Source: Cycas panzhihuaensis (lineage: Eukaryota; Cycadophyta). From it: a DNA stretch of 64,000 nucleotides. A model generated the notes under the pieces. It saw only the letters and a list, made by a program, of their open reading frames with translations. It did no database searches and had not been told where the DNA came from. Where the stretch lies: assembly GCA_023213395.1 (NCBI GenBank), contig CM041465.1:185077741-185141740 (forward strand). The letters are read 5' to 3'. Every line of letters begins with the position of its first letter. Positions within the stretch are counted from its first letter, which is position 1. Below, one piece after another: positions 1 to 11,123 of the stretch. Position numbers and translations under genes: made by a program.

Positions 1-26
1 GTGTGTGTGTGTGTGTGTATACACAG

Positions 27-59
<33 letters not shown>

Positions 60-167
60 CATACATATACATACATACATATATATATATATATATCTAT
101 ATATACATATACATACATATATATATATATATATGTATGTCTATATATATATATATATATATATGTA

Positions 168-242
<75 letters not shown>

Positions 243-275
243 GTATATATCTGTATGTATATATACATATATATG

Positions 276-332
<57 letters not shown>

Positions 333-335
333 CTA

Positions 336-405
<70 letters not shown>

Positions 406-492
406 TATGTATGTATACATGTATACATATATACATACATATATATATATATACATACATACATATATATATAGATATATATATATATATAA
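1..492. repeat. Compound microsatellite (GT)n / (AC)n / (AT)n
   Basis: The window opens with a GT run, then an AC run at about 25-47, then some 440 bases of AT dinucleotides broken by ACAT and GTAT variants. Long open frames cross it only because TA-rich dinucleotide repeats contain no stop in some frames; their products are His/Tyr/Ile repeats with no domain. The array begins before the window, so its full length is unknown. Confidence 0.97.
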
Positions 493-1465
493 ATGAAAGA
501 AGGTACATAGCCACCGAAGAGAGACTGACACAGAGGGGTAAGAAATAATGATGATAATTGATTAACACCCATTGAAATTAGACAAATAAAGATTATAGAT
601 TGATGGACTCAAGACCCAAGATGAAGAACGAATGAACGAAACAAAAAAAATATGAATTACATATGTTACAATATGAAAAAAAAATGTTGAATATCAATGC
701 ACGACTGACGAGGACAAATAGAGAGAGATAGTAAGTGTAGAGAGCAAAAGTCACTAGATACCATTAATACATTCACCAGATAATCATGGGACAACTCTAG
801 GGGCCTTCAATCAGTAGAGACTAAAAATTATTAAAACACTACTGAAAAAAATGGCATACAAAAGGATGACAACTAAGACACATAAACAACCAAAAAAGGC
901 ACAAAAAATTGCTTAATGATAATCTAATATGGGTGTAGGGTCTAGGCACTTAAGAATCTTAAAAAAATTAAGAAAAATGATGAAAAATGACTCAAGACAA
1001 AGAAAAACAAAGTAGGCAGTGGGGTTTGAGTAACCAATGAGAATACCTGGCAGTCCAAGGAGGATATCTCTACTCCCAGTTCATGAAATGATGAGCTGTT
1101 TCTTCATTGCAAAGATAACATGACTACAATTGAAACGAGTAGTCACTTGATAGAGTTCTAAGTGCTGGTTTGGGAGTTTGACTGCTTTGAAGTTTGGGTT
1201 ACCTTTATGAACCAAAAATAAATTGAAAATTTAAAAAATCAATGAAAAACTTTGGAAATTCTTGTCGTATCTTTAATAACCTATACAAAACTGGCTTTTT
1301 TACACAAAAAATAGGAGTAAAACTTCTAATGGAGCATTCATGCACCAAATGGAGGTCACTCATGATCAAAATATTAAATATTCAAATAAACCTTAATTTA
1401 AGCTTTACTATAAAAGAAAAATAATGAATAAAATATAATATAAGCTTGTCATTGATGAATCATAT
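493..1465. other. AT-rich stretch without a recognisable gene
   Basis: No open frame with family resemblance was found on either strand. Because a minus-strand primer binding site lies directly to its right, part of this DNA may be the leader or gag region of the copia fragment whose LTR starts at 1480, but I could not recognise gag motifs in it. Confidence 0.5.
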
Positions 1466-1477
1466 GCTCTGATACCA
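1466..1477 (-). promoter_or_regulatory. Primer binding site, initiator-Met tRNA type
   Basis: The plus strand reads GCTCTGATACCA, the exact complement of TGGTATCAGAGC, the usual initiator-methionine tRNA primer site of plant copia elements. Its orientation puts the LTR to the right (from 1480, starting TG) and the internal region to the left. Confidence 0.75.
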
Positions 1478-1479
1478 AA

Positions 1480-1850
1480 TGAAAGATGTAGAGGTACAGA
1501 GTGGGACTACACTGATCAGAGCATGTTCGCTTGAGTTAACATAATCCAATGATTAGTAGGTGGTATTAAAAAGCACTAGGGAGGTATTCCCATCCCATTT
1601 ATAGATTATTTAGGGAGGTGGCAAGCGCCTCAACCTGACTTGTATATTATCCAAAACAATTTAAATTAATATTAAAAAATATAATTAATAAATGAAACAC
1701 ATACCTCAATGATAATGGGTCGGCATTTGGGGGCTCTAGGAGCCTAGTAAATAGCTTTAGGTGCCTTAGGGAGGCTCAAAGGTGGCTTTGAGGGGTCCTA
1801 AGTACACAACTTCATAAGCACATTAGGGGCTATCCCAATAGAATATACAT
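1480..1850 (-). mobile_element. Copia-type LTR fragment, minus strand
   Basis: The segment begins TG two bases beyond the primer site. Read on the minus strand it has a TATA-like motif near 1590-1605 (CTATAAATGGGATGGG), much like the arrangement in the LTR at 20477. A GGAGGTGG...CCTCAACC stretch near 1614-1637 also resembles that LTR. I could not place the outer end (approximate), nor find a polypurine tract or a partner LTR, so this is a remnant. Confidence 0.5.
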
Positions 1851-2749
1851 TACAATATATACATATATAAGGAAGGCCAAGTTGGATTAATTATGTAAGC
1901 ATATTTTCTATTTAGGAGATTATTTAATTTTTAAATTTAAATAGACACTTTTACTTATTGACTTATTTGCCAATTGAGTTAAAAGGAATTAATACTAAAT
2001 TACTCAGATCTTTGGTGTGGGGTATCAATTTTTTCTACAGTCAATTTCCTTGGACTTTGTGCTAATCTTCTTTTGAGATGAATATCCACATGACATATTT
2101 GGTATTTGTATACTCGAAGTATTGTATCATATTAGCTAAGAGGATTGGAAGGATATTTTTGTGATCTAGGAAAAGAAGGCTAGTAAGGGAACTTTCTTAA
2201 AGTAGAAGCATAATATAAAGATATAATATAGGCCTAATCTAAGTACTCAAATGAAATTAATGAGGCAAAATAGGAATATGTATTAGGCCATATTATCTCA
2301 ACTATAAACAAGGTAAACACTCATAATATGACCATATTATGACAGACACTAAGATACCAATTTCAAGATATCATGAACTTTATTAATACCAGGCTTAATA
2401 ATTTGGTTAGCATATTGGCCTTATTATTGAATAGTCAAAAGGATACAGGCATAAATGGTAGTACCACAAATTCTAGTTTTAGGGGTAAAGCTTGAGATAG
2501 AAATCCGTATAAGATAATGGATCATAATTTAGAGGTCAATCAATTTCAAGTAAGGCATCTTAATAAAGAACTCTAAAAATATATGGAAGACTATAAGAAT
2601 ATGACACTAGAAGAGTAAAAGGTCATAAGATTACAAACATATTTTAACTACCTACAATCTATGAATTCATAAAATAAGAAAAAATTAAAAAAGATAATGA
2701 TTTAACATCTTAATTTGGAATATAAATAATGTAAAGTGAGGGTCTAGTT
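1851..2749. other. Decayed 5' part of gypsy element G; no gene recognised
   Basis: AT-rich DNA upstream of the recognisable gag of element G. It should contain the leader and perhaps the 5' LTR of that element, but I found no convincing LTR boundary. A GTGGGGTATCAA stretch near 2015-2028 could be a worn primer binding site; this is weak. Confidence 0.4.
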
Positions 2750-3430
2750 CTGATAAATAGAAGAACATTTTTAACTCATAGAAATGGACATTGATCAATA
2801 ATTTCAAGTAGCCATATTATACCTAGAAGGTATAAGATATGAATGGTGAAAAAATCTAGAATGAATAAGATACAAATCCCAACCCACATCATGGAACATA
2901 TTTGTAACACTATTCCTTGATTGATTCAAGATTATCACAAACCTAATTATTGCTATGAACTTTAAAAACTAAAATAAACTAGATCAATAAAGGAGTATGA
3001 GATTATATTTACCAAACTGAAAAATATACTTGAGGATGTGCTTGAAGAAAGAATGATCTAATTATATATTGGCATTTTAACCATGGAACTTCAAGCTAAT
3101 GTCCTAACATAAGAACCATAAGCTCTCAACAAGGCTATGAAGTTGGCTCACATATGCGAGGATAAGATTAAATCTTTAAGCAAGGTTAGATCTTAGATCT
3201 ATATTCTCCTATTTATTAAAACCAATATATTAGTATCCTCTTAATCATTACCAATGGGAAATAGACCTTATTTCTTAGTAAAACCCTTCATCTGAATAAT
3301 AAATCCCTTAATCCATCCAAGTCAATAAGATTAAAACTCTAAAGATCAAAGGTAGAATATGGTGATTTAAGGATTAAGGGAATTTGCTTTAGATGTATTA
3401 AACCATGGAAAATAGGCAATAGATGTAATT
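2750..3430 (+). pseudogene. Gypsy gag remnant (element G), with zinc knuckle
   Basis: Reading the plus strand and passing through stops gives a Ty3/gypsy capsid-like protein. From 2806 the frame reads like YLEGIRYEW, then WNIFVTLFLD, then a conserved late-gag segment (LEEAM-like region, near 3100-3150). A zinc knuckle follows at about 3371-3425, CFRC-x4-W-x3-NRC, where families have CF-x-C...W...GHRC. Gag packages element RNA into virus-like particles. Many tryptophan and glutamine codons are now stops, so it is non-functional. The protease and RT of the same element follow in the same direction. Confidence 0.75.
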
Positions 3431-3559
3431 AAAATTAAAGGATTACCATTAAATTAGAGCTAAACAAGGATGACCTACCTTAATAAGGGGACGATCTAGA
3501 GTTAGAAATTCCTACTAAAGAGACATTGATATTAAAGGGGAATGTTTTGTAAATGTCTC

Positions 3560-3720
3560 CATCGACCATGAGTAGAATCACTCATCAAAGCATACTTAAG
3601 TTATGTGGGTTTATTAAGAAACATTAGGTTATAATCCTCATTGATTCAGGCAACACCAATATCTTTATAGACAAATATGCAACACAATGATTGACATGTA
3701 CCCTAAAATTTCATATTGAA
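3560..3720 (+). pseudogene. Gypsy aspartic protease remnant (element G)
   Basis: The plus strand at about 3631-3672 reads VIILIDSGNTNIFID, matching the active-site block of gypsy retropepsins (V-x-LVDSGST-x-NF). The catalytic Asp-Ser-Gly triplet is preserved. The enzyme matures the Gag-Pol polyprotein. Neighbouring codons contain stops, so this is a relic lying between the gag zinc knuckle and the RT of element G. Confidence 0.8.
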
Positions 3721-4129
3721 GTGTGGGGTAGTAGTTCATCCTAAGTTAGAGATGAAACCGTCATCAAAGATTTCTATGTAATAGGTGTTGGTGGAAGTGA
3801 TAACATATTGGTTAACTAGTGGTTTAAGAAAATCAAGATATTTGAAACCAAGTTGAAAGAAATATTTATGATATATAAATATGATAATAAGATTATCATC
3901 TTATAGGAAGAGCATTTAAGAAAAATAAAAATAGTATCATACCATAAAATGGAGAAATTAGTGAGAATATGATGACTTATGGTTGTATTCCATCTATTCT
4001 TATTACAAGTAGAAGTTAGATAAGTTGACCAATTATAACTACAACTATAGAATGTTCTTTAGAAGTACAAAGAAGTCTTGTAGGAGCTCTATGTAGAATT
4101 ACCATTGGACAAAGGTATGGACCATGGTA

Positions 4130-4672
4130 TAGAACTAGAACATAGGACTAACCTAATCATGATTTGACCCTATAAGAATCCTCATCATTATCAAACAAAA
4201 TTTGAGAGGATAGTTCAAGAAATATTAGAATTTAGGAGTCATAGTCCCTAGTAAAATCCTATTTGTAATCCTAATAATATTAGTGAGGAAGAAATATAGA
4301 TAATTTAGAATGTGCGTACACTATGAAGCACTAAACAAAGAAATAATAAAATATTGATTCACAATTACTTAGATAGATGAACTTTTGGATGAGTTACATG
4401 GAGTATAATCGTTCACTAAGATTGATTTAAGACGTGATTACTACTAAATATAGATAAAAGATGAAGATACTCATAAGATGACACTCCCTAGCCACCAAGG
4501 TCATTATGAGTTAAAAGTGGTACCATTTAAACTCATAAATGCACTTGCCACTTTTTAGGTATTAATGAACAAGGTATTAGCTCCATTCTTAACAAAGTTC
4601 ATATTAGTTTTATTTGAAAACATTTTGATCTATAATAAAGGTTAGAAGAATCACATGGTCCATTTTGACAAA
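4130..4672 (+). pseudogene. Gypsy reverse transcriptase, first part (element G)
   Basis: The plus strand shows consecutive RT blocks: VRKKY near 4279, FRMCVHYEALN at about 4305-4340, IDELLDELHG and FTKIDLRRDYY at about 4375-4445, GHYELKVVPFKLINA at about 4500-4545, and FENILIYNKG at about 4610-4640, where functional elements have F-x-DDILIYS. The catalytic Asp pair is changed (ENI), and several codons are stops. The frame is cut at 4677 by element A and resumes at 18601, where the next expected residues follow. RT copies the element RNA into DNA. Confidence 0.88.
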
Positions 4673-4677
4673 GTCCT
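4673..4677. repeat. Target site duplication GTCCT, left copy
   Basis: The five bases before the TG of element A equal the five bases after its terminal CA (18596-18600). Removing A and one copy restores the RT reading frame of element G (Val-Leu-Asn). Confidence 0.93.
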
Positions 4678-7216
4678 TGGACGCGCGTCTACGAGATGGC
4701 TACCCAACTGATAGCAATGGTGAGAGTGGGTGGTGATACAACTGAAGGCAGAACCTATAAGAAAGATAACTACCACGCAGAGTGCCCCGTGCGTCGGAGC
4801 GCGAGTTTAGGATCTGTAATGGAGTATGGCTACTATCGAGTGATCCTTCACCGCTTCGAGAAAAGGGTGAAGATGCGTAAGACAAACCTGGGTTGACCTA
4901 TGGACGGGATCCTCCCACCCTTGGGTGGCCGGAAGGGAAAGGAGAAGATCCAAGGAACGCAAGTCAAAAGTACGCCTAAACAAGCCAACAAGCAACGAGG
5001 GAGGCGAGGGGCTTGTACGGCTAAGAGGAGAAGAGGAAAGGTGGAGGAGGGGAGTTCCTGTAACTTTCCCTATGGATAGCAAGAATGCATGTAATAAAGC
5101 AAATGAAACATAACCAAACACAAGACTAAATTTCCTATTTTACTCTTCTATGTGCTAATTACTAAGAAGAAATCAAAAAAGGAGAATAGCGGTAGTGAAG
5201 CAAAGATATAGCGTGCACCTGGACCGAGGGCGTGCGTGACGAAGATCTCCTCGAAGGGCACCAAGCTACTCCACCCGGCACGTTGAATGCGAGACGTGCG
5301 GCGGATGAAAATGGGGCTTCTTTACCTTCCTCGGAAAAGTAAATGCGATGCCAAAGGAAGGAAGGAAACAGAAGCTAATAAATAAAAGAGAGCGCGAAAG
5401 CACAATGGATACGAGGGAGCTTACCGGCAACGGGACTAACAGACGATATCCTCCACGTTCCCCAAATACCTACAAGCAAGGCAAACTCTCCCTTCCCGGA
5501 TGAAGGATACCAACATGTAATACAAGATTCTAACGACATATATATCCAAACAATGTAAATATGAATCTAAGTACTCATGTGTTAGTACCAAGCCAACAAG
5601 GAAAGTACATAAAAGAGAGTAACCCAAATGAAAGTGGATGACCGGTGAGCCTCAGAGTGGCCCACCTCCCGCAGATGATGCCCTAACCACCCCTCAAGAG
5701 CCACAAGGTAGCGAGGGTAAGGCAGAGAGCAAGGGCTGGAAACCAACTGTGAGGCAAAAGGTGCCAAGGAAAACCTCACAGACGGGATGCTATGAGGAGC
5801 AAGCGGCACCGAAGGAAGTTAATAAAAACTAGCTGTTGGGACTTATGAGTGCTGCCCAAACCTGGACAAAGGCCCCAAATCACGCAACTTGTGACAAAGG
5901 CTAGTTTGGGCACCAAAAGAGGGTCTACAAACCCCAGCTTGCATGCCAAGGGTAACACGGAGCGAGAGGGAGGCCTTGAGGGCTTAGAGCCCCTTAGGGA
6001 GCATGGAAGGTGGTACTAATCCACCCAACTCCTATCCAAAGCCTATGCCAAACCTCAACGCCGCTTTGGACAAAGAAACGAGGCAAGAGGCTCAAAACAA
6101 CAGCAAGATAGCCCACTAAAAGGGAAAGAACCAAACTCACATAAGCAAGCTAGGAACAAGCAAAGTAGAGTATGAATATCACAAGAAAAACCATGCAAAA
6201 CCAGAAGTACCTGAGTGAGGGAGGCAAGAGGCTTGCCTCAGCCAAAGAGCAGCAAAGAGAGGCTGAGAAATCAGCCCAGATCTGAAGTAGAGCAGGTTTG
6301 GGGCCCTGCTATGGAGGTTGGAAGGGAAACTCCTGCACTTGGAGCTCTTGGGCCTACCGAGCAAAGATCTACCTGAGCCACTCCAAAGGGCCCTCCAAGG
6401 TGCATGAAGGGCCGGAGAATGTCCAAGCCACACCAAAGAGAGGCTACCGTGGAGAGATGCAGTCCAAGAATGAAGCAGTAATAAACAGGGAAGAGCAGAG
6501 CAGAATGTTGTTTCCTTGAGAGCAATTCCAAAAGTGAGCAAAAGAATCCTTGAAAATGAGTCAAAAATGGCTTAAATACTCAGACCAAACCCTAAAGCGA
6601 GCGATTAGGGCGCGACTGGAAGAGAGTTAAGTCGCGAGCCACGTGGCAGTTTCGCAATAAATGCGAAATTGCCACGACGGATTTTAAAAAATAAATTATG
6701 ACAGTCGTCTCATGAAATTCCGCGATCATGGATATTCCCAGACTGCGTGAAAATTCAAGACACACCTAGAGCCAAAAATGAGGCCCACTAGCCACCCAGG
6801 TTGGGGCAGACGACAAAATGGGCCAATAGGGGGCTGAAACACCTACCCGGGGGCAAACAAGCCAACAAAAGGGGCCAAAGGAGCAAAAATAGGGCTCGAC
6901 CAAGGTGGCAAGTTGACCAAACGATGACAGGTCATCACACCAAGTGAGGTGGCGCAAATCTAGTGGATCTTAAGGCGAGGAGGCGGATCACGGGAAGTGA
7001 AGTGGCCACCAGGGTGCCACACTCGCTGGGAGTGTGCCCCTGCTATAGTCGTCGTAGGCTAAAATGAGTGTGGACCACGGTGAAGTCACCCATAAAGCCA
7101 TACACACATGCAGACATGCAAGCAAACACTCATCGAATGAAAGTGATAACAATGCGAGAAACATACACTGACTTACAGGTCGGTGATTCCGTATCCATTC
7201 CCGAAGCCAAGAAACA
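4678..7216 (-). repeat. Element A 3' LTR
   Basis: 2.54 kb, beginning TGGACGCG and ending AAGAAACA on the plus strand. It aligns along its length with 16078-18595 with many small indels. A TATA-like TATTTAAG lies on the minus strand near 6571-6583. Short open frames here recur in both LTRs but show no family resemblance. No clear purine tract flanks its internal side: a related LTR at 34378 has CGCCCCCTTAAT there, and A seems to have lost it. Confidence 0.92.
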
Positions 7217-7521
7217 TCGCCTGGCGTGAGCCTCGCCACGGAAGCCTAGTGCGATGGCGAATCGCCGCAACACAACTGCGATGAGCACATGTGTATATAG
7301 ATATGTGAATCAAGATCATAACAGTAGGCAAGGGTGCCGGCGAGTGTCGTGGCGGAACGCGTGGATACGAAAGCAGCGGTGGAGACAACATAGGGGCTGC
7401 CTATGAGCCACCTGGAACCGACTGGAAAAAATGAGACAGGTGAGGGGGCTGCCCCCACCAAGAGATGCAAAAGAGTATGCATAGTCAAGTAAAGAGTAAG
7501 CGAAGAGTGGGTACTATAGTT
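7217..7521 (-). other. Element A 3' untranslated internal region
   Basis: DNA between the RNase H remnant and the 3' LTR. It has counterparts after both B LTRs (GGCGTGAGCCTC and GTGATGGCGA motifs at 26847-26890 and 34390-34435), which shows A and B are related families. I see no gene in it. Confidence 0.6.
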
Positions 7522-8040
7522 TTACCTCATTAGTAGCCGGGTTTCGGAGGTGCGGACGGATCTCAAAGCAAAATGTAAGACGACCTGGGGCTTGGGCAAC
7601 AGGAGGGCCAGACAAACCTCAGCGACGGTCAGCAAGGAGAAGAAGGCAGCGCTAAAGGATGAGGCGACGAGACTATTTGCCTCAGCATTGAGGGCCTGAG
7701 GGATATGCTGGATGTCGACAGAAGAGAAGTGGACCAGGAGGGATCTGGCAACAGAAGCAAGAGTCCTCAAGTGAGGGCATTGCACCTGGTAAACCTGGGT
7801 GAGATGAGACACCACAACTTGAGAGTCGCAAAGCAAAACAATGGATCCGTGATGGAAACAGAGAGCATCAGTAAGGGCTTCGATAACAGCTGTATACTCA
7901 GCTTCATTGTTGGTAGCCTCTGGGAGGAAGATCCCAGAGCGGAGGAGGTCATGTCTAAGGGTCATGGAGAATCCATGCAATGCAGTATAGAATTACCGCG
8001 GCTCCGCCTGATCAGAAAGATGTGTAGACGGATATAGGTG
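7522..8040 (-). pseudogene. RNase H domain (additional, archaeal-type-like) of element A
   Basis: A 152-residue open frame (7522-7980) carries the RNase H I signatures: TNNEAEYTAVIEAL (catalytic Glu), LLCDSQVVVSHL (catalytic Asp in the DSQ-VV block), CPHLRTLASVARSLL and VDIQHIPQALNAEANSLV. This pattern is that of the second RNase H found in plant Tat elements, which removes RNA from the RNA-DNA hybrid. The first catalytic Asp seems to lie just upstream in another frame (SD then RGNS, about 7995-8015), implying a frameshift. The last motif has Asn (ANS) where Asp is expected. It lies beyond the integrase end and next to the 3' LTR, an unusual place. Confidence 0.82.
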
Positions 8041-8538
8041 GCATGGATCCAGACAAACAATAGATGATGAAAGTGATACTCAAAGAAATAAGAAAAAGTG
8101 GCCGTGAAGGGTAGGAGGACCTAGCAATGAGGTTACCCAGGGCGAGAGCAAGCAATCCGATCACCCAGGGGAGTGGTCGGGAAGAAAGGCTCTGGGCACC
8201 AAAAGGTCGCTTAAGGAAGCGAAACATGCCCCCAGGCAGGGAGCATTCCCTTTGGGGACCCCAAGAGCAAGAAAGGGCCGCGAAACGGGTCCAGGGTGAC
8301 GAAACGAGCCAAACGAGTATAAACTCGAGTGCACGGAGTAGCGCCAGAAACGATGCAAGGGCCTCAGCAAAGTGCGATAATGAGACACCATGAATGCCCT
8401 TGTAAGGGAAGGCAGAAAGGGTCTCAGTATAGCACAATCAACGACAGGGCCAGAAGGCAAAGGCGAACAAGACAAGGAGATGGCCTCGACGACTGTCGCG
8501 AGACCAAAAACGGAAGAAGTGCCCGTTGGGACCCCTGC
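8041..8538. other. Spacer between RNase H remnant and antisense promoter
   Basis: Open frames of 100-140 codons exist on the minus strand (8012-8475) but overlap in several frames and match no family I know. They may be a worn upstream part of the RNase H-bearing reading frame. No other signal was seen. Confidence 0.4.
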
Positions 8539-8548
8539 CTATATAAGG
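8539..8548 (+). promoter_or_regulatory. TATA box of the antisense mobile-domain gene
   Basis: CTATATAAGG on the plus strand, with GC-rich flanks, is a near-perfect plant TATA box. It points opposite to the gag-pol direction of element A. Transcription would start near 8570-8585, ahead of a canonical splice donor at 8725 and the coding start at 9222. The site was found by eye and transcription is inferred. Confidence 0.6.
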
Positions 8549-8724
8549 AAATCAACGGAAAAATGGATTTATTTTCACCGGCTCTCGTACGAAACTAGAG
8601 CCATTCCCTTACGCAGCAGAGTGCCACCCAACTTTGGAGGCACATAGAGGAGATCGACCGCCGGATCGAGAGCGGAGAGAGCCTGACGACCACTGCATCG
8701 ATATGGCGGTAGCGAGACGATCCG

Positions 8725-9185
8725 GTGAGTGGATATCACTAAACCCAACCTAAATCGAAGTTTAAAGTTTGTGGCTTTTGCGCTTTTTTTAGGTGATTTT
8801 AGTGCCCTTATGGGCAATCTGAAGGCCTCTCGAGTCCGAATCGGACCCAGAATAAAGTGGACCGCATTAGGAGCCCTGGTCCCGGTGGGCCCCACGGGCC
8901 CACCAGAAAAATTTTGGGTTTTTCGGCGAAATCCTCCTTTGGGGATCGCCATTCATACCACAGAATGATCGCGGCGGTGGTCATTACCGCGGGACCCACA
9001 TCGCCGCGGGACCCGTGCCAAACTTAGTGGTACCGCTAAGTTTGGCGCGGTACGAAGGCAGAAAGGCAGAAAAAGAGACATGAGGGCCAAAAGAGCCCCA
9101 AATCTCAGGCAGAGAGGGATTGGAGAGAGCAGGGGACGTCAGATACTAACATAAGACTGACTTGAGTTATTTTTGGTGTGAACAG
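8725..9185 (+). other. Predicted 461-bp intron in the antisense gene 5' region
   Basis: CCG|GTGAGT at 8725 is a consensus plant donor, and GTGTGAACAG|GC ending at 9185 is a good acceptor preceded by a T-rich tract. Splicing would join a leader of about 150 bases to the exon with the start codon at 9222. Intron content is T/A-richer in its middle. No transcript evidence is available to me. Confidence 0.5.
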
Positions 9186-9221
9186 GCAGTCCTCGCAGTA
9201 GATAACCGCGAGAACGTAGGT

Positions 9222-11123
9222 ATGGCTATGCTGAGTTACATGGAGATGGCAACAGAGGAGGATAGGGAGATCCTACAGAGGTGTGGCCTATACAAGGCCC
9301 TCAAGACACCTCAATACACGTCGGACTAGTGGCTATTGATTGATATAGTGTCCCATTGGGACAGGAGGAGACATGTATTCCACCTACCACAGGTGGGGGA
9401 TGTGATGGTCACGCCGAGGGATATCCAGCGGATACTGGGAGTTCCAGCGACAGGGAGGCCAGTGAGATCGGGACACCGCCAAAGACCGAGGCAACAAGAT
9501 AGAGAGGCAGCCTGTTCTTCACAGGAGCTGACAAATGGGAGCGAGGGGAGCACCCTCCGCAGTTCTAATATCGTGATTCCTCGAGTGAGGAAACTGGTGA
9601 TACTATGCATTCTGTTCCAGATCTCCAAAAATGTAACTATAGGGAGGTACCAAAGTGGTGGATGGATGCGTCACCAACTGCGGCCGGGCGAGAGGATGGA
9701 CCGGCAGCCACGATGGCGAACCTCGCCCAACCAGATACTATCAGATGACCGGAGAGGGCGACTATCATACAACACACCGTTGTTGGTACTTGACCACTTC
9801 GTGGCGGGCACCACGGGACCACACCCCATTACAGCGCAGGCCCCGATGGTCCACAAGTGGCGACTGACCGAGAGGGACAGAGGATGAGCCCATGTCGACG
9901 ATCGGTGAGGCCACATCACTAGACCTCCTCACCCTCCTGCACTACATGGCGAGCCCTACAGACGGTGAGGTGGGATAGCGACGACGAGGCAAAGTGAGCG
10001 GGGAGTGCCATGGCGACAACAAAGTGATGATGGAGATGATGGGGCTAGCCTGGCCATGACTGCAGAGGAGGCAGTCCCTCGTGATGATAGGAGACGCAGA
10101 GGGTCCATCCCGAGCCGCCAAGGAGAGGCAGGACCGTGGAGCATGTGGTGAGGTCGGGGACCCGTGATTAGGCCCGCAGTCGCGGATCGTGATGGGATCG
10201 GACGAGGGCCGCCCACCCCACGAGGAGGGAGACCCAGTGCAGGAGGTGCGGAGGACGAGGCACTGCAATGGCGGAGAGCCAGGAGGGGAGGATACTGCAC
10301 GACCAGGAGGAGCAAAGCGCCACGCAGTGAGACCTAACCTTTTCCAGAGTCAATTGGCATCCAGGCAGATGCTTGGTTTGATTTGATCATGGCATATGGC
10401 GAGACGAGGACTGACACATGGCATGTTGCATTGACAGGTACAACAGAGATCCAGAGACTAGTAGAGGCTGTGGTGAGGGAGGTGTTCCCTTAAATGTACG
10501 CAGAGGGGCAACCGCCCATCCAGGCAGGTGATGGGCCTAGAGCGGTAGGAGCCCACAGAGAGGCGTCGCCCGCTGGTGAGGGCGAGGGATATATGGGCTC
10601 TGAGTCCCAAGAGCATCGCGACATCCCGTGGATGGCGCAGCAGAGAGAGATGACGCGAGATGCGAGCGGGACGAGTCATGAGGACAAAAGGTGCTCTAGA
10701 GGCACAGGGCGAGCAAAGTGAGATAACGAGAGCAGAACCCAGCTAGCAGTGATCACTGAGCATCTCAGAGGGACAGAGGAGGCACTCCGGGGAGAGCGGG
10801 ATCGATTCGGGCGATACGATCACCGGTCGCCAGATGGTATCGAGGTCAAGCAGGCAGACACGCACCCATTACCTGGCGGCGACGACCTCGAGACGGGCTC
10901 AGGACGAGGAGAGCGAGGCAGCCATGTGAGGCCTGTGGAGGAGCCTCAGAGGCATGTGGTCCCTAGGAGAGGGATCACAAAGACCAGGAGATGGCACCCC
11001 AAGAGCGGGGCCACAGCAGTAGGATATGTACATATGGTTTTGACAGGGAAAGCATGGGCCTCCTGGGGGTCATATATAGGATCATATGATTGTACCCCCC
11101 TGCAAGGACACCGGCTCCTGTGA
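9222..11123 (+). pseudogene. Antisense plant mobile domain (PMD) gene carried by element A
   Basis: From ATG 9222 the plus strand reads RCGLYKALKTP, one stop (TAG, 9327), then LLIDIVSHWDRRRHVFHLP and GDVMVTPRDIQRILGVPATG to about 9455. This is the start of a plant mobile domain, the family of the MAIN/MAIL proteins, also found in gypsy and Mutator elements: a helix with Leu-Leu, then W-x5-H-x-FHLP, then the helix with DI-x-x-ILG-PATGRPV. After GRPV the frame decays, but charged, Arg/Glu-rich frames continue, including EHLRGTEEALRGERDRF near 10757-10810, like the coiled tails of PMD proteins. Candidate splice acceptors lie at 10437 and 11046. It is antisense to gag-pol. Function unknown; accessory genes in this position are known from Tat elements such as Grande. 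Confidence 0.72.

Noticed and set aside
1-548. Open frames of 157-181 codons rich in Tyr, Ile and His
   Set aside because: They arise from the AT/AC dinucleotide repeat, occur in all three plus frames, and have no domain.
1466-1477. A tRNA gene
   Set aside because: Only the 12-base tRNA 3'-end complement is present; no cloverleaf sequence. The same holds at 20463.
4807-5121. A 104-codon minus-strand frame seen again at 16135-16476
   Set aside because: It lies inside the LTRs of A, so its duplication reflects the LTR pair, not selection; no family resemblance.
9336-9887. Plus-strand frame as an independent host gene
   Set aside because: It lies inside element A between its LTRs and carries a stop at 9327, so it is element cargo.
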